NCBI GenBank assembly: GCA_036502105.1
Contig: DASXZE010000168.1
Span: forward strand, 1 to 17,043
Source of the DNA: Angelobacter sp036502105
GTDB lineage: Bacteria; Acidobacteriota; Terriglobia; Terriglobales; Acidobacteriaceae
DNA length: 17,043 nt
Reading direction: 5' to 3'
Shown here: in pieces, positions 7,509-14,548 of the stretch
Numbering within the stretch: position 1 is the first letter of the stretch
Layout: each line of letters begins with the position of its first letter
Notes under the pieces: generated by a model
The model's input: the letters and a program-made list of their open reading frames with translations, nothing else
The model's database searches: none
What the model was told of the DNA's origin: nothing
Translations under genes and position numbers: made by a program

Positions 7509-8658
7509 ATCGCCTCGCTACAACCATGTTGGGGAATTTGTGGGAAGTTTCTGTGTCACACGCGGAAGTTTCAAAGCCAGCCGCGTTACCCAGCGCCGGC
7601 GATGTCTGCCGCAACTTAACGTGCAAACCAGGTTCTTGTACTGTCGATCTGGCAAAAATACCTTGCCACGCCATGCGCGGAAGATAGGTCAGCATTTCTG
7701 TGGCCGAGCTAAAAAGCCTTTTGCCTGACTCAATTGACATAGCCGCAATCAGCTTGGGATCCGTTATCTGCACTGTTACATCGCGACGCAGATTCACGAT
7801 CTGGCCCATGCCCGCAACTGAATGCTCCAGATCAAGGCCGGCTCCTACATAAGAGAAAGGCAGGACCGTGGAATTTTCAATGACCGTGCCGCAATCGACC
7901 ACGGCATGTCTTTCAACCGAGCTGCAGCGCGTAATCACAGCGCCGGACCGCACACGGGCCAGTGATCCAACAAAGGCCGGGGCCAAAACGCGAGCGCCTT
8001 TTTCAACCGATGCACCCGGAGCCATCCACACACCGGGCTTCACTTCTTTTCCCGCAGGGCAGGTCTGGGTTTTGAGAGTGAGAATATCAATGGCGAATTG
8101 CCGCAGGTCGCGCGGACTTGCCAGCTGGTTCAGGTAACCTTCATGCTGGAAGAGCGGGCACTCAGTGCGGCAGCGTTCGAGCTGCGTCCGGAAGAGTGAC
8201 GCGGCATCATTGCGGCGTGAAGCGCTGATGCAGAAAATCTCCAGCGGCTGAGAACCATAGGCCATCTGCGTGGCGCGGCCCTGGCGGTCCAGATGGAATT
8301 GGACCAGCTTTTCAAAGTCTACCTCCGCATACGTGCCCAGCCGGATCAACACAACCAGCTCAGCTCCGCTTTGCGCCATGTCATTAAATGCTGATTCGGC
8401 GGTACGCCAGAAACGATCAGGAGAGGCGGAGACACAGGCAACATCTGCAGGCAGTCCATAGTTGCGGACACCGGGAGACGGGGCCGTTTCCACTACCGCG
8501 CTGATTTGCGAAATTCCGTATTGCTGCAACCGCTCGGCCATGCGCTGGAGAGGTGTTTTCCCCACCACATCCATAACTCCCAGAAGTGCCGAGGCAGGTG
8601 TCTGGTCAACCTCTCCGGTACTTTCTGAATTGACCAGCAATAACCCGCGAATGTCCAT
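7495..8658 (-). CDS. Degenerate sugar-nucleotidyltransferase-like protein with C-terminal left-handed beta-helix
   Basis: A 387-residue protein. Residues 1-200 keep the layout of NDP-sugar pyrophosphorylases: VVGKTPLQRMAERLQQYGI (31-49) matches the usual 'gkP-ll...l...Gi' stretch, and VDFEKLVQFHLDRQGRAT (113-130) matches the segment after the catalytic Asp. The active features appear lost: the N-terminal glycine-rich G-G-x-G-T-R loop is replaced by LLLVNSESTGEVDQ, and the usual G-D is LGTY (107-110). Residues about 205-290 have hexapeptide-like periodicity (VWMAPGASVEKGARV, FVGSLARVRSGAVI), indicating a left-handed beta-helix as in GlmU or ManC-like enzymes. Likely a regulatory or scaffolding relative, though a diverged active enzyme is not excluded. 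It heads the six-gene minus-strand run, with an AGGT Shine-Dalgarno 8 nt before the ATG. Confidence 0.78.
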   Translation of the reverse strand: MDIRGLLLVNSESTGEVDQTPASALLGVMDVVGKTPLQRMAERLQQYGISQISAVVETAPSPGVRNYGLPADVACVSASPDRFWRTAESAFNDMAQSGAELVVLIRLGTYAEVDFEKLVQFHLDRQGRATQMAYGSQPLEIFCISASRRNDAASLFRTQLERCRTECPLFQHEGYLNQLASPRDLRQFAIDILTLKTQTCPAGKEVKPGVWMAPGASVEKGARVLAPAFVGSLARVRSGAVITRCSSVERHAVVDCGTVIENSTVLPFSYVGAGLDLEHSVAGMGQIVNLRRDVTVQITDPKLIAAMSIESGKRLFSSATEMLTYLPRMAWQGIFARSTVQEPGLHVKLRQTSPALGNAAGFETSACDTETSHKFPNMVVARRYGHQ

Positions 8659-8929
8659 AATCCTTTACCTGCTAACGTCCTGGCAGCCTGCGGTGAAGGG
8701 AGTGATGGAAATCAGAAACGGGAAAAACCCAACAGTACACAAATGAGGCCGAAAACAACTCTGTGCTACCGAACCACTGGGATTCTCTGGCAACTGAAAT
8801 CCGCGCACAATACACGCGGCCAGCAAAAAATTATTTTTTGTTACTTTCTTATACCCTAAAAATAAAACAGAACCACTTTCTTCAAGGCAGCAGTGTTGGA
8901 ATAGATGTCAATTGTCATGTACGTGTTGT

Positions 8930-8959
8930 AAGTTCAGAGCAGCTGCTGGACTTTTTTTT
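8930..8959 (+). terminator. Orphan intrinsic terminator upstream of ogt
   Basis: AAGTTCAG (8930-8937) pairs with CTGGACTT (8946-8953) over an 8-nt loop, with one G-U pair. The paired C8951 is followed directly by eight T (8952-8959). This is the classic hairpin plus U-tract. No annotated gene on this strand lies upstream, because the neighbouring operon runs the other way. Confidence 0.55.
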
Positions 8960-9008
8960 ATGAGACTTTAGAACTAAGGCCATTTGCTGAACTTGCCAGG
9001 AACTGGCT

Positions 9009-9017
9009 TGTTAGAAT
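9009..9017 (+). promoter_or_regulatory. Extended -10 promoter element of ogt
   Basis: TGTTAGAAT fits an extended -10 (TGn followed by TAGAAT, 5 of 6 to consensus). Transcription would begin 7 nt after the hexamer, at about 9024, which is the A of the ogt ATG. No clear -35 is seen, as is common for extended -10 promoters. Confidence 0.4.
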
Positions 9018-9023
9018 TCTCTT

Positions 9024-9587
9024 ATGACGGAACAAACCATAGTCTATTTTTCCCGCATGAACTCTTTAATTGGGCCGCTCTTGCTGGCGGCGACTGAAAA
9101 AGGTTTGCGCTGTCTGCATTTTGATCGCGGCATTTTACCGGCACCGGCAAAAAATGAAACCTGGATCGAATCGCCCGGATTTCTCCAGCCTTATGTCGAC
9201 CAGATGGATGCTTATTTTCGCGGCAAACTGCGCGATTTCACTGGCAAACTTGAGTTAATAGGAACACCGTTTCAAAAAGATTGCTGGGAAGCCCTGCTGC
9301 AGATTCCCTACGGCGCAACCTGCTCCTATGCTGACATCGCTCGCGCTATTGGACGCCCCAAAGCTTTCCGTGCTGTAGGCCTGGCAAACCATGTGAATCC
9401 GGTGGCCATCATTGTCCCGTGTCATCGAGTTGTAGGCGCCAACGGCCTGCTCACGGGTTACGGTGGAGGCCTTAACACGAAGGAAAAGTTACTTCGCCTT
9501 GAAGGGGCGAAATTCTATTTAGCAAAAATTTCTCTAAAAACTACTAAAGAAGAAGACGCACCCCTGCAAATCGAGCTGCAATATTAA
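9024..9587 (+). CDS. ogt: Methylated-DNA--protein-cysteine S-methyltransferase (O6-alkylguanine repair)
   Basis: Suicide repair protein that transfers alkyl groups from O6-alkylguanine (and O4-alkylthymine) in DNA to its own cysteine. 187 residues, normal for Ogt. An N-terminal RNase H-like domain (1-80) precedes the DNA-binding and active-site domain, beginning at GTPFQKDCWEALLQIPYG (80-97). Key residues: acceptor Cys133 in VPCHRV (131-136), Arg116 of RAVG as the base-flipping finger, N125-P126 before the active strand, and the GYGGGL loop (145-150) followed by KEKLLRLEG. There is no Ada-type regulatory domain. The first ATG retains the first beta strand; an ATG at 9057 is possible but cuts it. 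There is no Shine-Dalgarno, and the promoter element places +1 at the ATG, so translation may be leaderless. It converges on the BON gene with a 5-bp gap. Confidence 0.96.
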   Translation: MTEQTIVYFSRMNSLIGPLLLAATEKGLRCLHFDRGILPAPAKNETWIESPGFLQPYVDQMDAYFRGKLRDFTGKLELIGTPFQKDCWEALLQIPYGATCSYADIARAIGRPKAFRAVGLANHVNPVAIIVPCHRVVGANGLLTGYGGGLNTKEKLLRLEGAKFYLAKISLKTTKEEDAPLQIELQY

Positions 9588-9589
9588 AT

Positions 9590-9612
9590 CCGCTAATTAT
9601 TAGGCGGCTTTT
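9590..9612 (+). terminator. Possible terminator between convergent ogt and BON genes
   Basis: CCGCTA (9590-9595) pairs with TAGGCGG (9601-9607), with one bulged G and a 5-nt loop, followed by CTTTT. The hairpin covers the stop codon of the opposite-strand BON gene. The short T tract makes it weak. Confidence 0.35.
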
Positions 9613-10210
9613 GCGATGAAGGCGCACTGCCCTTTTCCGGTTCAGGATTATTTGCGGGCACGCTGATCGGCTGCTTGCCGCCATTCGGTGACGTGGTATG
9701 CGATGAAGTTTTGTCGGTGCGCCCGCTCACCGTAAGGTTATTGACCAGCTTCTTGCTTCCCGCATATGACTGCACGATACGCGATGCGGTAATTTTCTCT
9801 TTGTTGGTAGTCACCGCTCCGTCCAGTGCGATAGTGTCGCCAGAAACCGTGACATGCGGACTGTCACCGGTCAAGGTTGGTTCTTTGCTGAGTGCACCTT
9901 GAATCTGGCCCTGCAAATCGGAATCCGTCATGGCGCTTACGCCGCCGGCATTTTGGTCAGCATTCTGCACTTCTGGACTTTGAACTATGCTCGAAGACGC
10001 GCTGCCAGCTACTCCGCCCGTGGTCGCCGGAGCATTGGAAGTGGGAGCTACGGGGGTACCCGACTTGCTCTGCGAACCATCGCCCACCTGAGTTGCTGGA
10101 GTGGTTGAATTAACCGGGGGAGTAGTTTGTGGCTGTTGCGCTGTCTGCGCATTCACAGCCGCTACTGACAAAATGAAGCCAAAGCCAAGAATATAAAGAG
10201 GAAATCGCAT
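9593..10210 (-). CDS. Secreted BON-domain protein
   Basis: A 205-residue periplasmic or surface protein. Residues 1-21 are a signal peptide (MRFPLYILGF start, cut after VNA). Residues 22-93 are low complexity (Q, T, P, S, G). Residues 95-164 form a BON domain: MTDSDLQGQIQGALSKEP, then HVTVSGDTIALDGAVTT, then KLVNNLTVSG, giving the alpha-beta-beta-alpha-beta pattern with the central glycine. The tail is P/N/S-rich. BON domains occur in osmotic-shock and envelope proteins and may bind phospholipid. I chose the ATG at 10210 because GGAG lies 7 nt upstream and the signal peptide then begins correctly; the frame stays open to 10276, but that adds 22 residues ahead of the signal. Composition resembles the secreted protein at 4406-5008. 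It is divergent from the CDF gene and convergent with ogt. Confidence 0.85.
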   Translation of the reverse strand: MRFPLYILGFGFILSVAAVNAQTAQQPQTTPPVNSTTPATQVGDGSQSKSGTPVAPTSNAPATTGGVAGSASSSIVQSPEVQNADQNAGGVSAMTDSDLQGQIQGALSKEPTLTGDSPHVTVSGDTIALDGAVTTNKEKITASRIVQSYAGSKKLVNNLTVSGRTDKTSSHTTSPNGGKQPISVPANNPEPEKGSAPSSQKPPNN

Positions 10211-10487
10211 TTCATTGCTCCGTTTATTCACAAAAATATGCAGCACCGCGCCAAGCCACAAAATACATAGATGCATTTTCTGGCTAATGCGAGCTCTGTT
10301 TCCACCTCAGTTACCACTGGTTTATCAACCTGTTAAAAACACTGGCTTTGAGCGGGCTGGATGCATGACAATAACGGGGTTCGCGGCAAAAGCCGTGGGC
10401 AAACACGCAAGATTCTTACCATTTAATAAACTAGAGACACGTCAGCAAAGCTCGAATCTAAAACGCATTCGGCGTAAACTTACACAT

Positions 10488-11426
10488 ATGGCCCATACGC
10501 ACGCACACGCCCCGTTGAGCGCCAGAGCATTGCGCTACTCGCTGGCGGCTACTTTTGCGTATGTGCTGATCACGCTGTTTGCCGGAATCCGGGCCCACAG
10601 TCTGGCCCTGCTTTCTGAGTCAGGCCACAACGTCACTGATCTGCTGGCCCTGCTGCTTTCGTGGGTGGCCGTTTTTATACAGACGCGCCCGCCCAGCGCC
10701 ACCAAAACCTTTGGCTATCATCGCGCCGGCGTGCTGGCTGCTTTTGTGAACGCGCTCACCCTGGTGGCCATTGCGTTCTACATTTTTTATGAAGCTTTCC
10801 TGCGGATGCGCAATCCAGTTCCAGTGCATGCCGGAATCATGATCTGGGTAGCAGTGGTTGGCGTGGTCATGAATGGCGCGATTTCCTGGATGCTGTTCCG
10901 CGCCGCGCATGACGTAAATATCCGCAGCGCTTTTATCCATCAGTTTGGCGATACCCTTTCCACCGCCGCCGTCATCATAGGCGGCTGGATCATTATGCTC
11001 ACGGGAAAAACCTGGGTCGATCCGGCGCTTTCCATAGGAATTGCCGCTTTGATTCTGTGGTCGTCATCAGGAATTATTCGCGAGACGCTGAATATTCTTT
11101 TGGAAGGTGTTCCGCAGGGGCTCTCCGCCGAGCGAATCACCGCCAGCCTGACGGAAGTGACCGGCGTGCGCGATGTCCATGACGTACACGTTTGGAGTAT
11201 TGGTTCCGATACACACGCGCTCTCATGCCACGTAAGAATTGACGACATCACGCTTTCAGAGAGCGAAGTGATTCTGCGGCAGGTCAAAGGCATACTGACC
11301 GCAAAATTCCATATCATGCACACGACCATTCAATTTGAAAATGGCGACTGCGAAATTGCCCACGGCTGCGTGATTCCTATCGGCGTGGGTGTACAGAATC
11401 ACGAGCCCCAGAAGATGCGCCGCTAG
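10488..11426 (+). CDS. Cation diffusion facilitator (CzcD/ZitB-type Zn/Co/Cd exporter)
   Basis: A proton-coupled divalent-metal exporter of the inner membrane, 312 residues. A His-rich start (MAHTHAHA) precedes six predicted helices (about 15-205). The transport site is complete: His47 and Asp51 in the second helix (ESGHNVTD) and His151 and Asp155 in the fifth (HQFGDTLS). The H/D-H/D set is typical of zinc-transporting members. FGYHRAGVLAAFVNAL (75-90) is the third-helix signature. A cytoplasmic ferredoxin-like domain follows (about 210-312) with VHDVHVWSIGSDTHALSCH and HIMHTTIQFE. The frame is open back to 10215, but those 91 residues have no family resemblance and would break the His-rich start; ATG 10488 is used although no Shine-Dalgarno precedes it. 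It ends in a CTAG shared with the ligase stop. Confidence 0.94.
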   Translation: MAHTHAHAPLSARALRYSLAATFAYVLITLFAGIRAHSLALLSESGHNVTDLLALLLSWVAVFIQTRPPSATKTFGYHRAGVLAAFVNALTLVAIAFYIFYEAFLRMRNPVPVHAGIMIWVAVVGVVMNGAISWMLFRAAHDVNIRSAFIHQFGDTLSTAAVIIGGWIIMLTGKTWVDPALSIGIAALILWSSSGIIRETLNILLEGVPQGLSAERITASLTEVTGVRDVHDVHVWSIGSDTHALSCHVRIDDITLSESEVILRQVKGILTAKFHIMHTTIQFENGDCEIAHGCVIPIGVGVQNHEPQKMRR

Positions 11427-13171
11427 ACAGCCTCAATTTTACTGACTGTAGTTCCCTGCCGCGCAAAAATTTCCCGCACAGTTTCCAGCGTGTCTGCTTC
11501 TTCCGGCGATTTGTCCGTGCGTATGCGGAGAATGCGTGGAAAGCGCAAGGCGTATCCACTCTCATGCCGGGTGGAGCGCATCATGTTATTGAACGCGACT
11601 TCCAGCACGATCTTTGGCTCGACCGAACGGCGGAAACCTTGATCTTGAATGGTGTGGGCCAGAAACCACTGCGTCATCTCCGCGATTTCAGCATCTGTCA
11701 GGCCCGAATACGCTTTGCCCACGTTTAACAGCTTGTCTCCATCGCGCACCGCAAATGTGTAGTCGCTCAGGACTTTGTTGCGCTTGCCGTGCCCCCACTC
11801 CACGGCGGTTACCACCACGTCCAGAGTGGCCAACTCTTTCTTCAGCTTGAGCCACGCTTTGCCTCTGCGGCCCGGCGTGTAAGCCGAGCTGAGATCTTTG
11901 ATCATCAACCCTTCATTGCCACGCTGCCGTGCGGCGGTAAAAATTTCTTCCAGCTGTTCAGCGGAGTTGGCGGTGAGAGTGAGAGCCAGAATCACGCGCG
12001 GCTTGCCGATGCGCGTATGAATGGCCGGCTCAAAAACCAGCGCGCCCTGCGGATTCTCTGTGGCTATGTTGTATTCAATGGCAAAACCATCCTGGGGGAC
12101 CGTGGCAAATGCCTGCTCAAGAATTTTTCTGCGTTCTTCCAGCGGCTTTTCTATCAGCAGTTGGCCGCCGGCATAGAGAATGTCAAAAGCCATATAAACC
12201 ACCGGCAAGTTGCGGACCATCTCTTCAGAAACAGTTTTGCGGCCCAATCGCTTTTGCAATTCAGAAAATGGCAGCGCCTGCGATAGATCATTGCTCCAGG
12301 CCAGAATTTCTCCATCCAGAATCAGCGGCTCGGGGAAGGCTCGCAACGCAGGTGGCAATTCAGGAAATGACTGGCTGATCTCATCCAGTGTCCGGGAGAA
12401 AAGCCTAGCACGCGGATCGTCTTTGCCTCCAACATGGACCTGCGCGCGGATGCCGTCATATTTGTCTTCCACGGCGGCTCGCTCGAAATACGAGAGCGCT
12501 TCTTCTGCGTCCTGCGCGGGGCTGGCCAGCATGAAGCCGATAGGATGAAAGAGGCGCATCTGCGCCTCACCCAGTTTGTGTTCAGCGGCAAGACGCAGTG
12601 TTGCGCTGATGTCGCCCAGCAGCATGTTGGCGCGCTGGACATCGACTGGCTTCTCACCAAAGGCCTTGGCTATGGCTTCTTCCACCAGACTTTCCCGCAG
12701 GCCAATGCGAAGGTCACCGCTGATAATTTTTATGACGTATTTAGCTTCCACGGCCGTCGCCCGCCACAAAACTTCTTGCAGCAGACTCAGTTTGTGCGCT
12801 GCGGTTGAGGTGCGCGCCAGTTCACCAAAGGCCGCCGCAAGTTCTGTAATCGAAAGCGAACTTTCTGCTGGAGCCGTGGCCTGCAAAACCTCCTGCGCGG
12901 CTGCGCCCAGGTCGCCATGCCGCCGATAAGCCGCCGTCAACGCCACATCGCCTTTGCCGGAAATCTCGCCCACCGTCCGCCAAAGCAGTGTGCCGCCTAC
13001 CTGCATGGTTCGTTCTTCCCAGGCAGGAAAGGCACGTCCTGAGAGAAAAACGGCTGCCTGAGCCGCTTCAGCCACCGGCCGCGAGCGGAAATAGTCTGCC
13101 ACCAGACGCACTTTTTCCAGCTTTTTGGTGGTGGCGGCGACCGCGTCGGCTGTGGTGGCAAATAATTGCAT
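11423..13171 (-). CDS. ATP-dependent DNA ligase
   Basis: Seals DNA nicks through a lysyl-AMP intermediate. 582 residues, with the three-part layout of archaeal/eukaryotic ligase I: N-terminal DNA-binding domain (1-205), adenylation domain (about 206-425), and OB fold (about 430-560). Motifs: I EDKYDGIR with Lys237, III LILDGEI (283-289), IIIa VYMAFDILY (325-333), IV EGLMIKD (420-426), V AWLKLKK (439-445), and a C-terminal RFPRILRIRTDK (543-554). No polymerase or nuclease domain is attached, so it is not LigD. A segment of about 30 residues (362-393) between IIIa and IV looks like an insertion relative to archaeal enzymes. Bacteria also carry NAD-dependent LigA for replication, so this is probably an accessory repair ligase. 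ATG 13171 is preferred; GTG 13186 adds five residues and cannot be excluded. Confidence 0.94.
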   Translation of the reverse strand: MQLFATTADAVAATTKKLEKVRLVADYFRSRPVAEAAQAAVFLSGRAFPAWEERTMQVGGTLLWRTVGEISGKGDVALTAAYRRHGDLGAAAQEVLQATAPAESSLSITELAAAFGELARTSTAAHKLSLLQEVLWRATAVEAKYVIKIISGDLRIGLRESLVEEAIAKAFGEKPVDVQRANMLLGDISATLRLAAEHKLGEAQMRLFHPIGFMLASPAQDAEEALSYFERAAVEDKYDGIRAQVHVGGKDDPRARLFSRTLDEISQSFPELPPALRAFPEPLILDGEILAWSNDLSQALPFSELQKRLGRKTVSEEMVRNLPVVYMAFDILYAGGQLLIEKPLEERRKILEQAFATVPQDGFAIEYNIATENPQGALVFEPAIHTRIGKPRVILALTLTANSAEQLEEIFTAARQRGNEGLMIKDLSSAYTPGRRGKAWLKLKKELATLDVVVTAVEWGHGKRNKVLSDYTFAVRDGDKLLNVGKAYSGLTDAEIAEMTQWFLAHTIQDQGFRRSVEPKIVLEVAFNNMMRSTRHESGYALRFPRILRIRTDKSPEEADTLETVREIFARQGTTVSKIEAV

Positions 13172-13224
13172 TGCAGTAGGATGCACCTGCTATTTTGCTT
13201 CTGTCCTTTTCCCCTGAATTCCCT

Positions 13225-13243
13225 TAAAATACTGTTTTAACAG
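13225..13243 (+). promoter_or_regulatory. Candidate promoter/operator in the ligase-DUF1385 divergent region
   Basis: TAAAAT (13225-13230, 5 of 6 to a -10) is followed at once by the inverted repeat CTGTT-TT-AACAG (13232-13243), which would cover a plus-strand start site near 13237. An operator overlapping +1 would suit a repressor. No convincing -35 is seen. Confidence 0.25.
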
Positions 13244-13320
13244 CACTTTTCGCCCCTGCCGGAAGGTTGGAGCGTGCGGTGCTGATTCATCATCTAATAG
13301 ACCGTAATCATAAAAACCCC

Positions 13321-14307
13321 ATGAGATATTGGCGTCAATTTTTCCGTTTTCTTGCTGCTTTGCAATTATTGCCCGCTCTGGAGAGCGGTGAAGAAACCCT
13401 CGTTGGCGGACAGGCCGTAATGGAAGGCGTAATGATGCGCTCTCCGCATGCCTGGGGCATCGCCATCCGCAAGCCTGATGGCGAGATTACCACTCACAGT
13501 GAAACCCTGCATCGCCCCTCAGAAAAACATAAATGGATGGGATGGCCCTTTCTGCGCGGCCTGGCCACGCTGGGCCAGGCGATGAAGCTGGGCTTTGTGG
13601 CTTCAAAGTTTTCGCTGAATGTTGGCCTGGAAGAGATTGCCAAAGAAGAAGGCGAGAAAAAACCGGAGATCAGCAACTGGGCGATGGTCGGCAGCATGGC
13701 CGTTTCTATTGGCTTCTTTATCTTCATGTACAAATTTGTTCCGCTGGCTGCGGCCACCGGCATCAAGAGCCACTGGGGCGTGCTGCGCAACAACTTTGCT
13801 TTCACCCTGGTCGATGGCCTGATCCGCATTCTGCTGTTCCTGCTCTTTATCTGGGGCATTTCGCTGTGGTCAGACATTAAGCGGGTGTATCGCTACCACG
13901 GGGCGGAGCACAAGACCGTGTTCGCGTTTGAAGATCAAGGCATGCCGTCCATTGCGGACGCGCAGAAGTATTCCACGTTCCATCCGCGTTGCGGCACCAG
14001 CTTTCTGATGACGATTATGCTGCTCTCCATCTTTGTCTATGCAGCATTTCCGATTCAGGGCTTCTGGGCCAAGTTTGCCTTGCGCGTGGCCTTCTTGCCG
14101 ATCATTGCTTCAATTGCGTATGAGATGATCCGCTTCTCGGCCAAGCACGGAAAGTCTTTCTTCTCGCTGCTCACCAAGCCCGGCCTGTGGCTGCAGCGCA
14201 TCACCACGCAGCCGCCAACGGACGACCAAGTGGAATGCGCGATTAAAGCGCTTGATCTGGCGATGGAGCTGGAAAAGAAAAACGGCGGCGAATTGATAAT
14301 TGCTTAG
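13321..14307 (+). CDS. DUF1385 (YqhQ-like) membrane protein, putative metal-dependent enzyme
   Basis: A conserved membrane protein of 328 residues in the family annotated DUF1385 (Bacillus YqhQ), whose biochemical role is not settled. Signatures: GGQAVMEGVMMRSP (29-42), RYHGAEHKTVFAFE (191-204) and HPRCGTSF (221-228). The conserved His, Glu and Cys residues in the last two suggest a metal site. About four hydrophobic helices are visible: 120-145, 160-185, 225-245 and 250-270. In many bacteria the gene precedes prfA, as here. Start choice is unsure: ATG 13321 gives the usual family N-terminus but lacks a Shine-Dalgarno; GTG 13279 in the same frame has GGAG 6 nt upstream and would add 14 residues; the frame opens as far as TTG 13267. 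A tandem hairpin spacer separates it from prfA. Confidence 0.92.
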   Translation: MRYWRQFFRFLAALQLLPALESGEETLVGGQAVMEGVMMRSPHAWGIAIRKPDGEITTHSETLHRPSEKHKWMGWPFLRGLATLGQAMKLGFVASKFSLNVGLEEIAKEEGEKKPEISNWAMVGSMAVSIGFFIFMYKFVPLAAATGIKSHWGVLRNNFAFTLVDGLIRILLFLLFIWGISLWSDIKRVYRYHGAEHKTVFAFEDQGMPSIADAQKYSTFHPRCGTSFLMTIMLLSIFVYAAFPIQGFWAKFALRVAFLPIIASIAYEMIRFSAKHGKSFFSLLTKPGLWLQRITTQPPTDDQVECAIKALDLAMELEKKNGGELIIA

Positions 14308-14451
14308 AGCATTTTCAAGCGGTGAGGCCGGCTTGCGCGCCGAGCCGCCTGTTTCAGGAGCGCGAACGTCCTGTTTGGTGTTTGATGCTTCAGCGGGTTG
14401 GAGCATAGCGACAATGAAAAAGAGCACACGCAAAACACGAATTGAAATACT

Positions 14452-14501
14452 CCGAGGATTTTCCGCGATCATCGACGCAGGAAATCCTCGGCTCTTCTCT
14501 T
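14452..14501 (+). terminator. Strong hairpin with pyrimidine-rich tail
   Basis: CCGAGGATTT (14452-14461) pairs perfectly with AAATCCTCGG (14482-14491). Two further C-G pairs are possible across one bulged T, over a 15-nt loop. CTCTTCTCTT follows: pyrimidine-rich but not a clean T run. It would end DUF1385 transcription or gate read-through into prfA. Confidence 0.45.
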
Positions 14502-14527
14502 TCCATCATTAGGCAACTCTTCTTTGC

Positions 14528-14548
14528 GACCGAACTTCTTCGGTCTTT
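14528..14548 (+). terminator. Compact hairpin upstream of prfA
   Basis: GACCGAA (14528-14534) pairs perfectly with TTCGGTC (14539-14545) across a CTTC tetraloop, then TTT. The stem is 7 bp and the U tract short. It may back up the stronger hairpin just upstream. Confidence 0.4.

Larger units (their letters stand above)
8659..9023. other. Divergent intergenic region between the glycan-type operon and ogt
   Basis: 365 bp without a credible protein gene. It is locally very AT-rich: an inverted repeat CAAAAAA-TTA-TTTTTTG at 8824-8840 has 7-bp arms, and AT-rich DNA continues to about 8870. It also holds a plus-strand intrinsic terminator at 8930-8959 and an extended -10 element before ogt, each listed separately. 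Promoters for the minus-strand operon must lie here; TATAAG read on the minus strand near 8855-8850 is a possible -10 but lacks a good -35. Confidence 0.6.

Noticed and set aside
8763..8963. 66-codon plus-strand frame in the spacer before ogt
   Set aside because: It starts at GTG with no ribosome-binding site, shows no family pattern, and its end runs through the intrinsic terminator hairpin and T run.
10211..10276. Upstream extension of the BON protein frame
   Set aside because: It would place 22 residues before a well-formed signal peptide, and GGAG sits correctly for the ATG at 10210.
10330..10340. TGTTaaaAACA palindrome upstream of the CDF gene as a Zur-type operator
   Set aside because: Only 4-bp arms in AT-rich DNA; too short to separate from chance.
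10215..10487. N-terminal extension of the CDF frame
   Set aside because: The 91 extra residues match nothing in CDF transporters and overlap the BON gene's promoter region; the His-rich MAHTHAHA start is typical of the family.
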